64,000 bases of DNA from Trichobilharzia szidati (GCA_944472155.2 OX235271.1:88921256-88985255), one strand, 5' to 3'. Counted from the stretch's first letter, positions 52,001-63,141 are shown. Made by a program: numbers and translations. Notes: generated from the sequence alone by a model not told the origin.

Positions 52001-52015
52001 AGAAAAGATTTACCA
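52001..52015. repeat. Left target-site duplication of the complete RTE element
   Basis: agaaaagatttacca, identical to 55011-55025. Confidence 0.95.
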
Positions 52016-52029
52016 TTATTATTATATTA

Positions 52030-52404
52030 TTATTGTTCCCTTGGGTTCCTAGTGGAACATAGGGCTTCAACTGCACGTCTCCACTTGTTTCTGTCTTCTG
52101 CTGTACTTTTCACTTGCGTCCATGTTATTCCATACTGTTTCATCTCCTCCTCACATGATCTCCTCCATGTCACCCTTGGACGTCCCACTCGCCGCTTCCC
52201 TTTCGGGTTCCACTCGAGGGCCTGACGCGCGATGTCACTCAACGGCCTCCTCAGCGAGTGTCCAATCCATCTCCACTTCCTCCTGCATATTTGTTGGGCG
52301 ATTGGTTCCTGTTTCGTTTGTTCCCATAGCTTCTTGTTTGTGATTCTTTCCGGCCATCTAATCTTCAGTATGGAGCGAAGACAGTTGTTGATAAAGGTCT
52401 GCAA
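52030..52404 (-). pseudogene. RTE polyprotein, C-terminal segment
   Basis: A 124-codon frame: MQTFINNCLRSILKIRWPERITNKKLWEQTKQEPIAQQICRRKWRWIGHSLRRP, then KGKRRVGRPRVTWRRSCEEEMKQYGITWTQVKSTAEDRNKWRRAVEALCSTRNPREQ and a stop in the 3' terminal motif. The same domain follows the RT thumb in other RTE proteins. It is separated from the preceding segment by a CAGT tandem insertion near 52468. Confidence 0.88.
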
Positions 52405-52828
52405 CCTTTTGAAAATATTCTTGGTGACCCGCCAAGTTTCTGATCCTTATAGAAGAACTGACTGACTTGACGTTTGTATTGAAAATCCGAATTTTGTTGT
52501 TCATGCTGAGTGACGAAGATTTCCAGATTGGTTTCAGGTTGATGAATGTGTTTCTCGCCTTCCCGATTCTCGATTTGACATCCTCGTCCGTTCCTCCTGT
52601 AGTTGAGACAATGCTCCCTAGATAAGTGAAAGAAGTAACCTCTTTCAAATCCCTCCCGTTGATGGTGATTGGCACTGGATGCTGTTGCTGTTGTTGGTTG
52701 GTTATTTTCATGACCTCCGTCTTGTCTATGTTCACCTGGAGTCCTGTCTTTGCTGCTTCTTCGACCAGTTTGTCGGTTTTCGCTTGTAAGTCTTCGATTT
52801 TGTGTGACATCAAACATAAATCATCCAC
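52358..52828 (-). pseudogene. RTE reverse transcriptase, after the catalytic site
   Basis: A 156-codon frame: MDDLCLMSHKIEDLQAKTDKLVEEAAKTGLQVNIDKTEVMKITN, PITINGRDLKEVTSFTYLGSIVSTTGGTDEDVKSRIGKARNTFINLKPIWKSSS. MDD is the second half of the FADD catalytic box; the first half (FA) lies in another frame at 52821-53333. After residue about 120 the frame is shifted by the CAGT duplication and is no longer RTE protein. Confidence 0.88.
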
Positions 52829-53333
52829 GCGCGAAATACAGGTCTTCTAGGTTCTTCACGTCGGTCCAGGATATCCCTATCTTCTCGTTTCCCACTGTCT
52901 GACGCATAATCCAGTCCACCACAATTAGGAATATCATTGGTGATAATAAGCACCGTTGTCTGACTCCTGTGTTTACTCGAAACGCTTCGCTGAGTTTTCC
53001 GTTGTGGATCACTTGACATGTGCCGTTGTCGTACAGTTGTTGAATAAGGTTGATGAATATTTGGGGTACGCCGTAGTACTCGAGTAGTTTCCAAATTACT
53101 TCGCGGTCAACGCTGTCGAAGGCCTTCTCAAAGTCTATGAAGTTGAGGTAGAGATTTGATTGCCATTCCATGCTTTCTTCTGTGATGATGATGCGTAGAG
53201 TTGCAATTTGGTCAGAACATGATTTGCCTTTCCTGAATCCAGCTTGTTCTGGTCGGAGTTCTGTATCCAGCGCGTCCTTGATTCTCTCCAGGATGATGCG
53301 ACTCAGGATTTTACTTGGCGTCGACAGGAGCAT
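52821..53333 (-). pseudogene. RTE reverse transcriptase, fingers and palm
   Basis: A 170-codon frame: LLSTPSKILSRIILERIKDALDTELRPEQAGFRKGKSCSDQIATLRIIITEE (RT motif 1-2 region with FRKGRSCxDQI), LNFIDFEKAFDSVDREVIWKLLEYYGVPQIFINLIQQLYDNGTCQVIHNGK (IDFEKAFD catalytic motif A), FRVNTGVRQRCLLSPMIF (motif B) and DLYFA, the start of FADD. It ends because about four bases are inserted between FA and DD. Upstream it is cut from the preceding frame by an in-frame TGA. Confidence 0.9.
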
Positions 53334-53342
53334 GATTCCTCG

Positions 53343-54089
53343 TCAGTTCTTGTAGAGTCCCAGGTCGCCCTTCTTTGGTAGTTTCACCAGGTAACCTTTC
53401 CTCCAGTCAGTAGGCACCTTTCCCTCTTTCCAGATCTTTCGCAATAATGGAGTCAGCATATCTGCCGTCGTTTCTGGGTCCGCTTTCAGTGCTTCTGGGG
53501 GTATTCCATCTGGTCCAGCTGCTTTTCCAGCTTTCTGAAGCTTGATTGCATTCATGACTTCAGTTTTCGTTGGAGGATTGGTGTCAACTTGCAGTTGTGT
53601 ACGTGCTGTTGTTGGTATTTCTGGACGGGTTGCAGGTGGTGGTCGATTCAAGAGTCCTTTGAAGTGGTCCGCCCATTGTTTAATCTGTCTTTCTCCCTTG
53701 ATAATTGGGTTCCCTTGGCTGTCTTTTATAGGTTTCACTTGTGTTGATCTCTTCCCGGATAGAGACTTGGTTATCTGATAAAGTGTCCTCAGGTCCCTTT
53801 TGCCTGCTGCCTTCTCAGCTTCAGTAGCCAGGTTGTTGTAGAATTGTCTTTTGTCCTTCCTGGCACTCTTCTTCACTTCTTTGTCCAGTGCAGTGTAAGT
53901 TGAGGTCAGCGTCTCTTTCTCTTGTCCATCTTTACATTGAATCAATTTTTCTTTCACCTTTCTCCTCTCCTCTATTAGTTTCCAAGTGTCTGTTGAGAGC
54001 CATTCCTTGTCTTGTTTCTTCTTTCTTCCTAAAACCGTTGAGCACGTTTCGTTGAAAATTACCTTCAGAGAGTTCCAATGGTCTTCCAC
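53343..54089 (-). pseudogene. RTE polyprotein, linker and N-terminal RT
   Basis: A 248-codon frame from EDHWNSLKVIFNETCSTVLGRKKKQDKEWLSTDTWKLIEERRKVKEK through the linker to KLQKAGKAAGPDGIPPEALKADP (RT motif 0/1) and WKEGKVPTDWRKGYLVKLPKKGDLGLYKN. It terminates at a TGA that replaces the family tryptophan (KNWRGI). Confidence 0.9.
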
Positions 54090-54099
54090 GGGTGATTCC

Positions 54100-55002
54100 T
54101 CAGTGGTGCCACGTAGTGTTTCCTGCTTTGCTCTGACAGTTGCAGTGAAAGTGTCCTTTGTGGTTGTGTCTTTCAGTTTTTTGCGTGTTGAACTTGCATT
54201 GTGGCCTATCCCCAGGTATCCTCGAGGCTTTCAGCTTCACCTTGAAAGTCCCTTGTACTAGATAGTGGTCTGAATCCACATCTGCTCCTCTCCTCGATCT
54301 TGTGTCCAGTAGGCTCCGTCTCCACTTCCTTGAGATTGAAATGAAGTCTATCTGGTTTTTGGTGTGTCCATCTGGTGAAATCCATGTTGCCTTGTGTATA
54401 TCCCTGTGTTTGAACACACTGCCACCAATCACCAAATCATTGAAGGCGCAGAAGTCTGAGAAGAGTTCGCCATTTTCGTTCATTTCACCGAGGGCCTCAC
54501 GACCCATGGTGAGTTCTTTTCCTGTATTGCCTCCTCCCAGTTTCGCATTCATGTCGCCCATCAGGATTTTGATATCGCTCTTTGGGACGTTGTCCATTAC
54601 TGTTTGTAGTTGACTGTAGAAATCCTCCTTCTTCTCATGTTCTGAGGCGTTTGTAGGCGCGTAGCACTGAATGATTGTAACCTTCTTTCCTTTTGAGTTG
54701 AACCTGGCTGTCATTATCCTGGAGGAGATTGGTTCCCACTGCATGAGAGCTTTAGCCGCTGTTGGTGACATCATGATGGCTACTCCCTCGGTGTGCTCGT
54801 GATTGTCCTCTGGGTGACCGGAGTAGATTATTGTCTCTCCAGTTGATAGTTGGCTCCTTCCACATCCGTTCCATCTGCTCTCGCAGATTCCCAACACTTC
54901 TATTTTATATCTCCTCATTTCTGCGGCTACCTGAGCAGCCTTCCCAGCTTCGTACATTGTACGAACATTCCACGTCCCCATCCTTATTTTCGCTTTCATC
55001 AA
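54100..55002 (-). pseudogene. RTE AP-endonuclease domain
   Basis: A 300-codon frame: MGTWNVRTMYEAGKAAQVAAEMRRYKIEVLGICESRWNG, GVAIMMSPTAAKAL, IIQCYAPTN, KILMGDMNAKLGGGN, HKATWISPDGHTKNQIDFISISRKW, GADVDSDHYLVQG. These are the metal- and DNA-binding motifs of an apurinic-type endonuclease (E in GICESRW, GDMNA, SDHYLV). The domain itself looks intact. An extra A in a run at about 54184 shifts the frame just after it, giving an unrelated C-terminal tail. The start ATG pair is 8 bases from the element's 5' end. Confidence 0.92.
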
Positions 55003-55010
55003 AAGAAGGC

Positions 55011-55025
55011 AGAAAAGATTTACCA
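55011..55025. repeat. Right target-site duplication of the complete RTE element
   Basis: agaaaagatttacca, identical to 52001-52015. Confidence 0.95.
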
Positions 55026-55114
55026 GGTATTCTTGAAATGATACTATTTAGCGTGTATTTATTGATTTCTTCAAAAATGTTAATCAGCGATAGGAAGACG
55101 GACAAACGGATTGA

Positions 55115-55117
<3 letters not shown>

Positions 55118-55190
<73 letters not shown>
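55118..55190. repeat. (TA)n microsatellite, interrupted
   Basis: The longest TA tract in the window, interrupted once by CA. It generates a spurious poly-Tyr-Ile open frame. Confidence 0.95.
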
Positions 55191-55192
<2 letters not shown>

Positions 55193-55742
55193 GGATAACT
55201 TTAAATGCTATTAGTTTCTAGGATCATCAACTCTTTCAGTAAGCACATTAGGATTCAGATACTTGGGAGGAATATCTTAAGATTCATAACACACTATAAG
55301 AATTACCCGAACCAATCATTAAGAGGTTGTACTCATTCCCAACTAGATAAACTGAATTTATCGCAGATTTTTATTAGAACTAAGGCAAATCTATGTTGAC
55401 ACCAGTCATCGATAATCAATAAACAGATATTCAGTTAAAAGTCTGTGAGAATCGATTTGTTTTAAGATGTCTTTTGTTAAAAATAGAAACCAGATACAGG
55501 GATGTTGATTAGGATAACTGATTTACAAAAATGTTAATGAAATATTTAAAGGTTCTGTAGTTTTTGAACAGCTTCAGGCAATGATTATAACTTTGGACAA
55601 CTGTTATATGTTATGTGAATAATTAATGAGACAGAATTCCCAATCCTGTGATCCTAACTGCAAGATCAAGCTTCTTACCACGTCATTATTTCACTGTTTT
55701 TCTCCTTCTAATTCAGTATGATTACGATTGACAGGAGAAGAC
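55191..55742. other. No feature recognised
   Basis: AT-rich sequence between RTE copies. Confidence 0.4.
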
Positions 55743-56410
55743 CTATTATTATTACTGTTCCTTTGGGTTCCGAGTGGAACACAGGGCTTCAACAACACAT
55801 CTCCACTTCGTTCTATTTTCTGCTATTCTCTTCAGCTGGGTCCACGACTGGCCATAATCTCTCATCTCCTCCTCCAACTCACACGATCTCCTCCATGTCA
55901 CTCTCGCACCAACGACCCATTCGTCGCTTCCCATTCGGATTCCACTCGAGTGATGGCCTGCATTGTACGCGATGTCATTCGACGACCTCCTCAACATGTG
56001 TCCGATCCACCCACCTCCATTTTCTCCTACATATTTTTTGAGCAATCGGCTCTTGCTCCGTTGGTTTGTTGTCTGGCAGAGTTTCTTGTTACTCATTCTT
56101 TCTGAACAGCTGGCCTTTTGATCTTCAATATAGCAGCTGTTGATAAATGTCTGCAACAGGTTGTCGGAAATCCTTTTTGTGACACGCTGGTCAAGTTTCT
56201 GACCCTCATAGAAGAACTGACTTGACATTGGCGTTGATAATCCTAATCTTGTTCCTGATGCTGAGTGAGTGCAGTGAAGAAGATTTCCAAACTGGTTTCA
56301 GATTGATGAAAGCGTATCTGTCCTTTCCGATTCTGGCTGGCTGGTGTTGACATCTTCATCCATTCCGACTGAATGTGGTTGAAACGATGCTTCCTAGAAG
56401 ACGTAGATGG
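55743..56410 (-). pseudogene. RTE retrotransposon 3' part, 5' truncated
   Basis: Minus strand. A 158-codon frame (55752-56228) encodes SDNLLQTFINSC, SERMSNKKLCQTTNQRSKSRLLKKYVGENGGGWIGHMLRRSSNDI, VTWRRSCELEEEMRDYGQSWTQLKRIAENRTKWRCVVEALCSTRNPKEQ. Upstream remnants (KGQIRFHQSETSLEIF) are in another frame. The tail at left is a TAATAATAAT-type repeat. Same sublineage as 27338 and 51486. Confidence 0.88.
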
Positions 56411-56412
56411 GC

Positions 56413-57519
56413 GACTGTTGTGACAATAAATGAAGAATAAATTATCGTTCATTCACATGGCAGCTGAGAATTAATTGTGATCATTGCGGTGAAATGATGA
56501 CCTCATTACCGATTAGTTCTCGAAAGTGTCTATTAGTAATCCGATGGTAACTGTTTCGCATGCTACACTGACTTAGATTTTCATTTCACGTTCAGTCATA
56601 AACCATTGTATCAACCTCAGTTAGTCTTATCATTAAAAAAGGAATTTCTCTGAATGCTATGTTCATCAGGGATTAGTACTGAAATTAAAACACTTGAAAC
56701 TAGTAGTTAGTCGACAGATGTGCCTTTTTGTTTCAAACATCTTGACAATGAATACCCACTGGGATTGAATTTTGAAAAACTAGGACATTGTGTAGCACTT
56801 GTATACCTACTTTCGGGATTAATTAAGTCAAAAACGAAGAAACATTAAATGTCTCAAGATAAATCTTAGTGGTAATTGTGTTTTGTAGTGAATTTAAGAT
56901 TAGTTAGTATCCCTTTGACTGAAAAATAGAAGCCAAACAGCAAAATTAAAATTGGTCATCTAGATCTTGTGTTAAACAGCAAATGAGGAATTTAAAAGGA
57001 AGCATTTGACGTGTTAGCCAAGGTTGATTACGCAATATTTCAGTCAATCTATCCCACATAACATATTTATCAGAAAAGGAGGGTTATCCGTCTACCTCAT
57101 ATTTCTGTCTTTTTGGTGGATGAAATGTCAAAGAAACCTAACAGTGACAAGCTTTTTTCTGTTCATTTCACTTGTAACATCGGTAGCCTCAACTATCTTA
57201 ATTCTACTTTTCAGTAGATAAGAATACATCATTTAAACGTAATTTTTAATGAAATATCCTCAATGATATAGCAATAGAGCTTATGCACTATGGAAGAGGG
57301 CACAAGTTCTATTCTTATATCAGTGATACATATGGTCTTCCTACTAGGAAGCTTATCAACAAACTCACACGACTTTGTCAAACAGAAGCAAGATTCACAA
57401 ACCATCGGATTTTCAACAGTCGATGTTTAAAAAATCATACAATTCACCCACATAATGGAAATATCCTCAGGAAAATTGACTGATTAAAAGATTTTTAAGT
57501 ATTGGTTTTTGTAAGGATT
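56413..57519. other. No feature recognised
   Basis: AT-rich. Two 65-codon frames (57024 and 57283) have no recognisable domains. Confidence 0.4.
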
Positions 57520-57915
57520 TTGTTTGATTGGTTACAGGATTTCATCATGAGCTGACGTCAGTTAAAGAACAAGTGGAAAACCACCTGGGAGTACTGGACA
57601 GCTGTTTCGTCAGCCTAGTTCGGGAATCTTCAGAAGTATGCACCCACCACCACGGTTCGAACCCAGGACCTCCTGATTACAAGGCAAGCTAGTTAGCTCG
57701 TAGACCATTAAGCCACTGGGACACGATCCAATGACCAGTCCATGAATTCAAACTTCTGCCAATTCATGACATAGCGCGACCACTTCGTAATGTCTTCTTC
57801 GATGAGTTACTGACTCACCTTCTACCTACCGCATCCTACTGGTCACGGCTTCCCACTAGAACCCCAGGTAACTACCTACCTGGACAGGATCAGTCGCTAG
57901 TGAGCAATAAGATCA
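57520..57915 (-). mobile_element. HH-SINE, full length
   Basis: Minus-strand copy with all modules. 3' end gattggttacaggatttcatc at left; ribozyme; exact B box GGTTCGAACCC (57655-57665); A box TGGCTTAATGG (57707-57717); upstream modules cttctgccaattcatgac, gatgagttactgactcacc; 5' end agtcgctagtgagc at right. Few differences from 30195-30605. Confidence 0.92.
57591..57639 (-). ncRNA. Hammerhead-like motif, stem-II variant
   Basis: Minus strand: GTACTT arm is ATACTT here, CTGAAGA intact, TTCCCGAACTAGGCTGAC replaces stem II, GAAA intact, CAGCTGTC with a palindromic stem III and GTC cleavage site, then CAGTAC. Both core boxes are canonical; stem II is not. Confidence 0.62.
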
Positions 57916-59344
57916 ATAGACCATAGACCGTTATTCGTTGAAAAACATTTTAAATTTCTAGATGGTGAATATTTGTTACATTCACTTCTAAATCTAAATC
58001 CTGAACTTTTACAAAGAAAAGGAGGTGTGGCACATCAGTTTAAAAACTTGATTGTCAATTGATTAGCCACGAGTTCAAACTTACTGTCCCTACTCCACTA
58101 TGGGAGGTGGAAGGGATAGCAAATTTGATCCACTGACCGATACATGAGTAATTTGTTCTAGGTAAGTGAGTATCTCCTCTAGTAAGGGTAAGCCAACTAA
58201 AAAGCCTATCTGGACAGTAATTATTAGTGATGTGTCAAAATCCATCTAGCTCCGTAAGAAAGTCTTAACCACCACAATATAAAGCCTATTGTTCATGGAA
58301 TTTCCATCAAATTAATCACTCCTGAAAATGAATACCACTAATGCTTACGGCTCCATACACCTCACTAAAAAATAATCCATGTTTTCAATATTGGTTCCAT
58401 CGTTCTCTAAAAAACTGTTGTTGTTTTTTTTAATGTTACATTTAAGTTGCTTAGACATATGAATAACCTAATAAGATTGTTTTTAACTTTCTTCCCAGCA
58501 TGAAATAGACATTAAAACGTCTACCATTATGAACTTGCAGATCAATTTGGCTCTCAACTTATCAAAACAAAACGCATCAATTTGTGAAGTAATCACAGTG
58601 CCAACTTGTACCTTTTCATGACCACAATAACAATGTACCGTGATAACAAATTCATGCTATGCACTGAACAGTAAATTGCATATTTTATATCTGTTATTCC
58701 CTTTATAACTGAACAACTGACGTCTGCCTTCATTTATTAGAAAAGAACGACGGTATTGTCAAATCAACTTCCTGTCTGAGTATTATAAAATGTATAAACA
58801 AAAAACAAAGGTTTTAACATTTTTGTCATATAATAATAAATTGTCAGTAATTTTGTTATTTAATCAAAAACTAGGAGTACATTTTTTAAAATATAATTAT
58901 GAATAAAATAATAGTTGAAAATACCTGACAATAGATGAAGTTTCTCATCAGTTTTTTTCCTGTTGTTGTTTATATTGCTTTTTCCAAATTCCCACTTGAC
59001 TTGTCTCAATTTCTGAGTTTGATGTATATATTTTTGTGGCGCCGGTGAATAGTTGAATAAAGGAGATGCATTTTATTCAGGGTCTGAAATGTCGGTAAGT
59101 TTATCATCAGTCATTGGTATTTGGGTAAAAGGTTCAAGCGATTACCAACTATCCAGAATTCCAATGACTTCAACTATCGAATCAATAGTAAAATTCAGAC
59201 ATTGGTTGAAGATAAGCATATATGAAAATATTTTCATAATTCGGAATATAACTGTCAGTGGGAACTTACACATCTATACACAAAGCTGGCTATAGAGTGA
59301 GGCTAAGAGTAATCACAAGGTATGTTCGCACATTGTATAGTAAA
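57916..59344. other. No feature recognised
   Basis: AT-rich, without a supported gene. An 80-codon frame at 59053 has no recognisable domain. Confidence 0.4.
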
Positions 59345-59600
59345 GGCCACAACAGATATCTAAGATGCGTAAGAAATATCTATTAAACTCTTTTAAAACA
59401 GCCAAACGTAGCATCTGATATGATAACAGTATTCTTCTAAGCATGTAATACAAAATCACATAAGGCCAACTAACTGAAGAAATTGGGATCGCAGCTGACC
59501 ACCATTGTTCTGTCCATTCAAGTAGGCAGAAACGAAAGGATAGTAAATTTGTTTCGGGAATGATTTAAGGGGAAGAACGAGAAAGAGAGAAAGAGTATAT
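59345..59600 (+). repeat. Unclassified repeat, copy 2
   Basis: Homologous to 50700-50930: ttttaaaacagccaaacgtagcatctgatatgat, aggcagaaacgaaagg, followed by a purine-rich run and a short TA tract near 59597. Confidence 0.5.
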
Positions 59601-59629
59601 ATATATGTATAAGGCAAACTGTGAAACTG

Positions 59630-59745
59630 TGTGACTAAATTGATATGATTATGAGCAATAATTTATGCTCGAAATGTCATCCAGTTACCAATACTGCATC
59701 ACTGAGTGATGTTTGAAATAAAATTATCTAAAAAGGAATTACATC
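59630..59745 (+). mobile_element. PLE 3'-terminal fragment
   Basis: aattgatatgattatgagcaataatttatgctcgaaatgtcatccagt..aataaaattatc matches the end of the PLE at 37290-37400. Confidence 0.65.
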
Positions 59746-59872
59746 CTAACTCTACTTGCATTTCTAAAGCGTCAGTCTCATATTAACTACTTTTTCAAAT
59801 GGAATAATCGAATTAACGCGAAAATTGAATTCAGCTACCATGCTTGAGGATAGTTCTGTTTAAAATAAGTTA

Positions 59873-59955
59873 CAGGATTTCATCATGAACTGACGTTGGT
59901 TAGAGAAATCCTATAATCAATCAATAAAATCCCTACAAACCAAGAATTGAATATC
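59873..59955. mobile_element. Two HH-SINE 3' ends in inverted orientation
   Basis: acaggatttcatcatgaactgacgttggttagag (59873-59918, minus) is followed directly by atcctataatcaatcaataaaatccctacaaacc (59919-59955, plus). Confidence 0.65.
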
Positions 59956-59984
59956 CATAAGATACTCACTATCGACTGGCCCAA

Positions 59985-60335
59985 TCCAGGTAGGTAGTTA
60001 CTTGGAGTTCTAGTGAGAAGTGGTGATCAAAAGGGTACAGCAGGTTGGGCGTTAGGACAAATACTCACCGAAGACATTGGCTAGTAGTTGCGCTATATCA
60101 TGAACTGGCAGAAGTTACAATTCATGGTCTGCGAGCTAGCTGGCTCACCTTGTAACCAGAAGGTCCTGGGTTCGAACCGTGGTGATGGGTGAGTACTGAT
60201 TAAGAGTCCCAAACTAGGCTGGCGAAACAGGTTTCCAGTACTCCTTGTAGGTTTTTCAATGGTTCTCATGCTGATGTTAGCTCATGATGAAATCCTTCAA
60301 CCAATCCAGCGAAATTCTCTATAAACCAATACTTA
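59985..60335 (+). mobile_element. HH-SINE, nearly full length
   Basis: Plus strand: gactggcccaatccaggtagg, gggtacagcaggttgggcgtt, gaactggcagaagttacaattcatgg, then a deletion that removes most of the A box (gtctgcgagctagctggctcacc), exact-core B box ggttcgaacc, ribozyme, and 3' end gatgaaatccttcaaccaatcc. Confidence 0.85.
60193..60241 (+). ncRNA. Hammerhead-like motif, mixed features
   Basis: GTACTG / CAGTAC stem I, core ATTAAGA in place of CTGAAGA, stem II GTCCCAAACTAGGCTGGC with the insertion of the variant subfamily, GAAA intact, CAGGTTTC in place of CAGCTGTC. Several key bases lost. Confidence 0.5.
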
Positions 60336-60364
60336 AGTAAGTTTATTTGATATGATACACAGTG

Positions 60365-60487
60365 ATACAACCTCGCCTAGTTTACTAGCTGGTCCTAATC
60401 CCGGAAAAAATGGAAGGTTGGGTGTAGGGTTAGCTACCCTATCCCGTAAAATTAACCTGATTGCTACAGAACATTCAAAGCATTGCA
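60365..60487 (+). mobile_element. tRNA-headed SINE, headless fragment
   Basis: acctcgcctagtttactagctgg..aaggttgggtgtagggttagctaccctatcccgtaaaatt..attgctacagaacattcaaagc corresponds to the SINE body. The head and most of the tail are missing. Confidence 0.65.
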
Positions 60488-61020
60488 CTCTTTCAACTAT
60501 AGGTGGCATAGATGATGATGTTAAAGCCAGTTAGAACCAGAAAAGCACGACAGACATTCACTAATCTGAAATCAGTGCGGAAATCTGTTGCACTCAGCAC
60601 TAAAGAATAAGATTTGCATTTTCAACAGTAGTGTGAAACCAGCGCTCTTATGTGGTTCAAAGACTTGAAATTCGCATAACCAAAGCATTTCCAGAAGCCT
60701 GCTGCAGACTTTCATCAGCAGCCAACTTAGCTTGATATTGAAGATCAGATAGCTGGCTAGAAAGAATAAGCCACGAGGAACTCTGGAAACAAACCAACCA
60801 AGAACGTTGTACCGAACAAATATGCCAAAGGAAATGGAGATGGATCGGATACAAGCTGAGACCGTAGAGTAACATCGTGCCAGGCCCTCGATTTGAACAT
60901 GAATGGGAAACGACGAGTTTGGTGTGAAGGAGATCGTTTGAAGAGGAGATAAGAAACCATGGAGCCACATAAAGACTACTGAAGAGGACAAGATGAAATG
61001 AGCATTAGATCATCTTTAAG
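60488..61020 (+). pseudogene. RTE retrotransposon 3' part (relic)
   Basis: Plus strand: TIGGIDDDVKAS, RKARQTFTNLKSVWKSVALSTKNKICIFNSSVKPALLCGSKT, LQTFISSQLSLILKIR, QICQRKWRWIGYKL, then fading. Multiple frameshifts and stops; more diverged than the 27338 group. Confidence 0.75.
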
Positions 61021-61194
61021 TGACGAAACTGAAAACAACTACTTCCATTCTCATTGTGAATTATACAAAGGCGTCAAAGTTTCTTTAGTACATTAAAAAT
61101 AGTTAAATGTTAATGTGTCATGTTACTAAGCGTCTTATTACTACACGAAGAACCTTTGTCATTCGGAGCATTCATTTTGAAAGTGAAAACTTAA

Positions 61195-61346
61195 CTAGCT
61201 CTGGGTTCAGGGTGATCAAGAATGCTCTGAACCCGAATGGAGGCTTAGCATTGCACCTCGACGGATTGAAACTCGCGGTGGACCCTAATCGGATGCGCTC
61301 GGACGTGTAGGTTTTGTCAGTATGGAGGTCTCACGGTCCTCGCTTT
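61195..61346 (+). repeat. Short GC-richer repeat, copy 2
   Basis: Same family as 43870-44024 (gttcagggtgatcaagaatgctctga .. gtctcacggtcctcgctttattt). No open frame. A B-box-like gattgaaactcgcgg suggests a Pol III origin, but no convincing A box was found. Confidence 0.7.
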
Positions 61347-62559
61347 ATTTTATTTTAACAAATGCTAAAAACTGCACACTTCATCATTAGTACTGTTTTG
61401 GAATTAAGCAAATTATTATTGTTATTTGGCTGACGTATTTACAAGCACCCATACTGTAATGGAAATGACTCATCGGTCAGAAAATGACCAGATGGAAGTA
61501 AACATTTTGGACAGCAAAAATGTAACGTAACCTTTATTTAGGTTTGAAAATAAATATTCATAGAGCTTGGAGCCAAAACTGTAAATGAGAAAATGTAAGC
61601 ACAAGAATGGAACATTTAAGACAAGCTATCAACAATACATGCTCCTTCTTATCATTTACGTAAATACCTCCTTGTTATTTATGCAGAAATGTGCTGTTCT
61701 TTCAGACGTATTTCTATAACTGAATAAGTCTTCTGTTGTTTTTGTTATCAGCAGTGAAATTTAAGTAGATTACTGATTACATTGTTGATGACTGGCCGCG
61801 TTTTACGCCACTACAACAACGCAAATAACTTCCAGCGTCCTCGTAATATGTGATGTATCACATATGCTTTTGTATACCAGACATGTAAATAAATAAATAA
61901 ATAAAGGCGGGTTTACAAAGAATGAACATGATTTTTCAATTAATGCACTAAAACAAAAGGCGAAAACAAGAAGAAATAATTTGTTTTGTTTAAAGAAAGA
62001 GATACTTTCGTATAAAAAGAAAATTCATAAACTACATTGTTTCTAACTTCACAATAGATAGTATAATTTTGGGGAAAGTTGGCTTTCGTAAAGTTGCTTT
62101 GTCTGTGTAATAAAAGCGTGTGATGATGAAAGAGTCAACGCTTTTATAAGATTTGGTTTTGCCTTGAATATTGTTTTCAACGAAGTGAAAAGAAATGCAT
62201 ATATATATATATATATATATAAATGCAAAGTTAAACGGAAACCAATAATTTACAGGGCATTCACACGAATCCATGAGAATTTCTTGCACGTGAGTAGTCT
62301 GGAAATCGATATAGATGACTTAATCACTAATTCACCGAGTTAGGCTTAAATATATTAATCATATTAAAGAGTCATAATAGAGTGAATACGTATAAATAGT
62401 CACTTCAGAATGATAATTCTTAAGGAAGCAGTAGACAGTATGATCGGACCGTCTAGTTATTCGGAGAGTCTATTGTCATGCACTGGCGATGCAGGTGCAT
62501 CCAGCTGGGGAGTCATGAATTAGACAAAATATGCAGTATGGATTCCATTTCAAGCCACT
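61347..62559. other. No gene recognised; microsatellites
   Basis: AT-rich with a possible trace of the alternative SINE tail at 61380-61410, an (AAAT)n run at 61886-61904 and a (TA)n tract at 62199-62221. Confidence 0.4.
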
Positions 62560-63130
62560 ACCAACCTAACTGTATATCTCCTGTATTACCACAAAGTTTA
62601 TTCTGCTTCTGCGGAGCTAGGTACTTTAGTCGTTCTATAAGCATCCTTTCAAAACGTGTTAGAGCACAGTGCCCAACCTGACTACAAAGTGGCAGCACCC
62701 TAAACTAGAAACGCCACAATTGAACTTCTCGTCAGCATCTTTCACAGCATTTCGACTGACTCATCATTCAGAGTCATTTACAAAGTGAAAAAATCTGCTA
62801 AAGACAGTATGTTACCGACTTCTCAGTACTGCAGAGACGATTGCCATATGCATCGAAAATCTGGAGCTATGTATTCGAAAGAAACTAGTACCCCCTTCAC
62901 ATTTACCATTGATATAATTCTGTTTGACTCCTTAGTTTCTATTTCTTCGTTTTTCATTCCTCTCACTTTTCTCATTGTCACTTATAAAGGAATATTATTT
63001 CACTCTGTTTCTATGGTCATCTCATTCACACTTGCCTTCGTTAAGAACTATTTTACATATTACGCAACTACTTCTCAATCCTCTGCAATTTTGTTTCCAT
63101 GCCCCTTACAAGTCTATATTCACATCTTCA

Positions 63131-63141
63131 AACTTTCATAT
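63131..63141. repeat. Left target-site duplication of a SINE
   Basis: aactttcatat, repeated at 63357-63367. The related PLE copy has it once (about 17425). Confidence 0.88.

Larger units (their letters stand above)
52016..55010 (-). mobile_element. RTE-clade non-LTR retrotransposon, complete insertion (SR2/SjR2-like)
   Basis: A 2,995-base minus-strand insertion bounded by perfect 15-base duplications. From its 5' end at right it has a very short leader, an AP-endonuclease domain, an RT domain and a C-terminal region. The 3' terminus at left is gaagccctatgttccactag with a TAATAATATAATAATAATGG tail. The layout is that of RTE elements, which carry one endonuclease-RT polyprotein. Four lesions (two single-site, two 4-base insertions) break the frame. 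It is the parent type of the fragments at 21803 and, more distantly, 27338, 51486 and 55743. Confidence 0.95.

Noticed and set aside
52016..55010. Possibility that the RTE-like element is a functional, autonomous copy
   Set aside because: A stop and three frameshifts, one within the catalytic FADD box, prevent production of the full polyprotein as given.
54831..55214. 127-codon frame with a long Tyr-Ile repeat
   Set aside because: Made of antisense RTE sequence and a (TA)n microsatellite.
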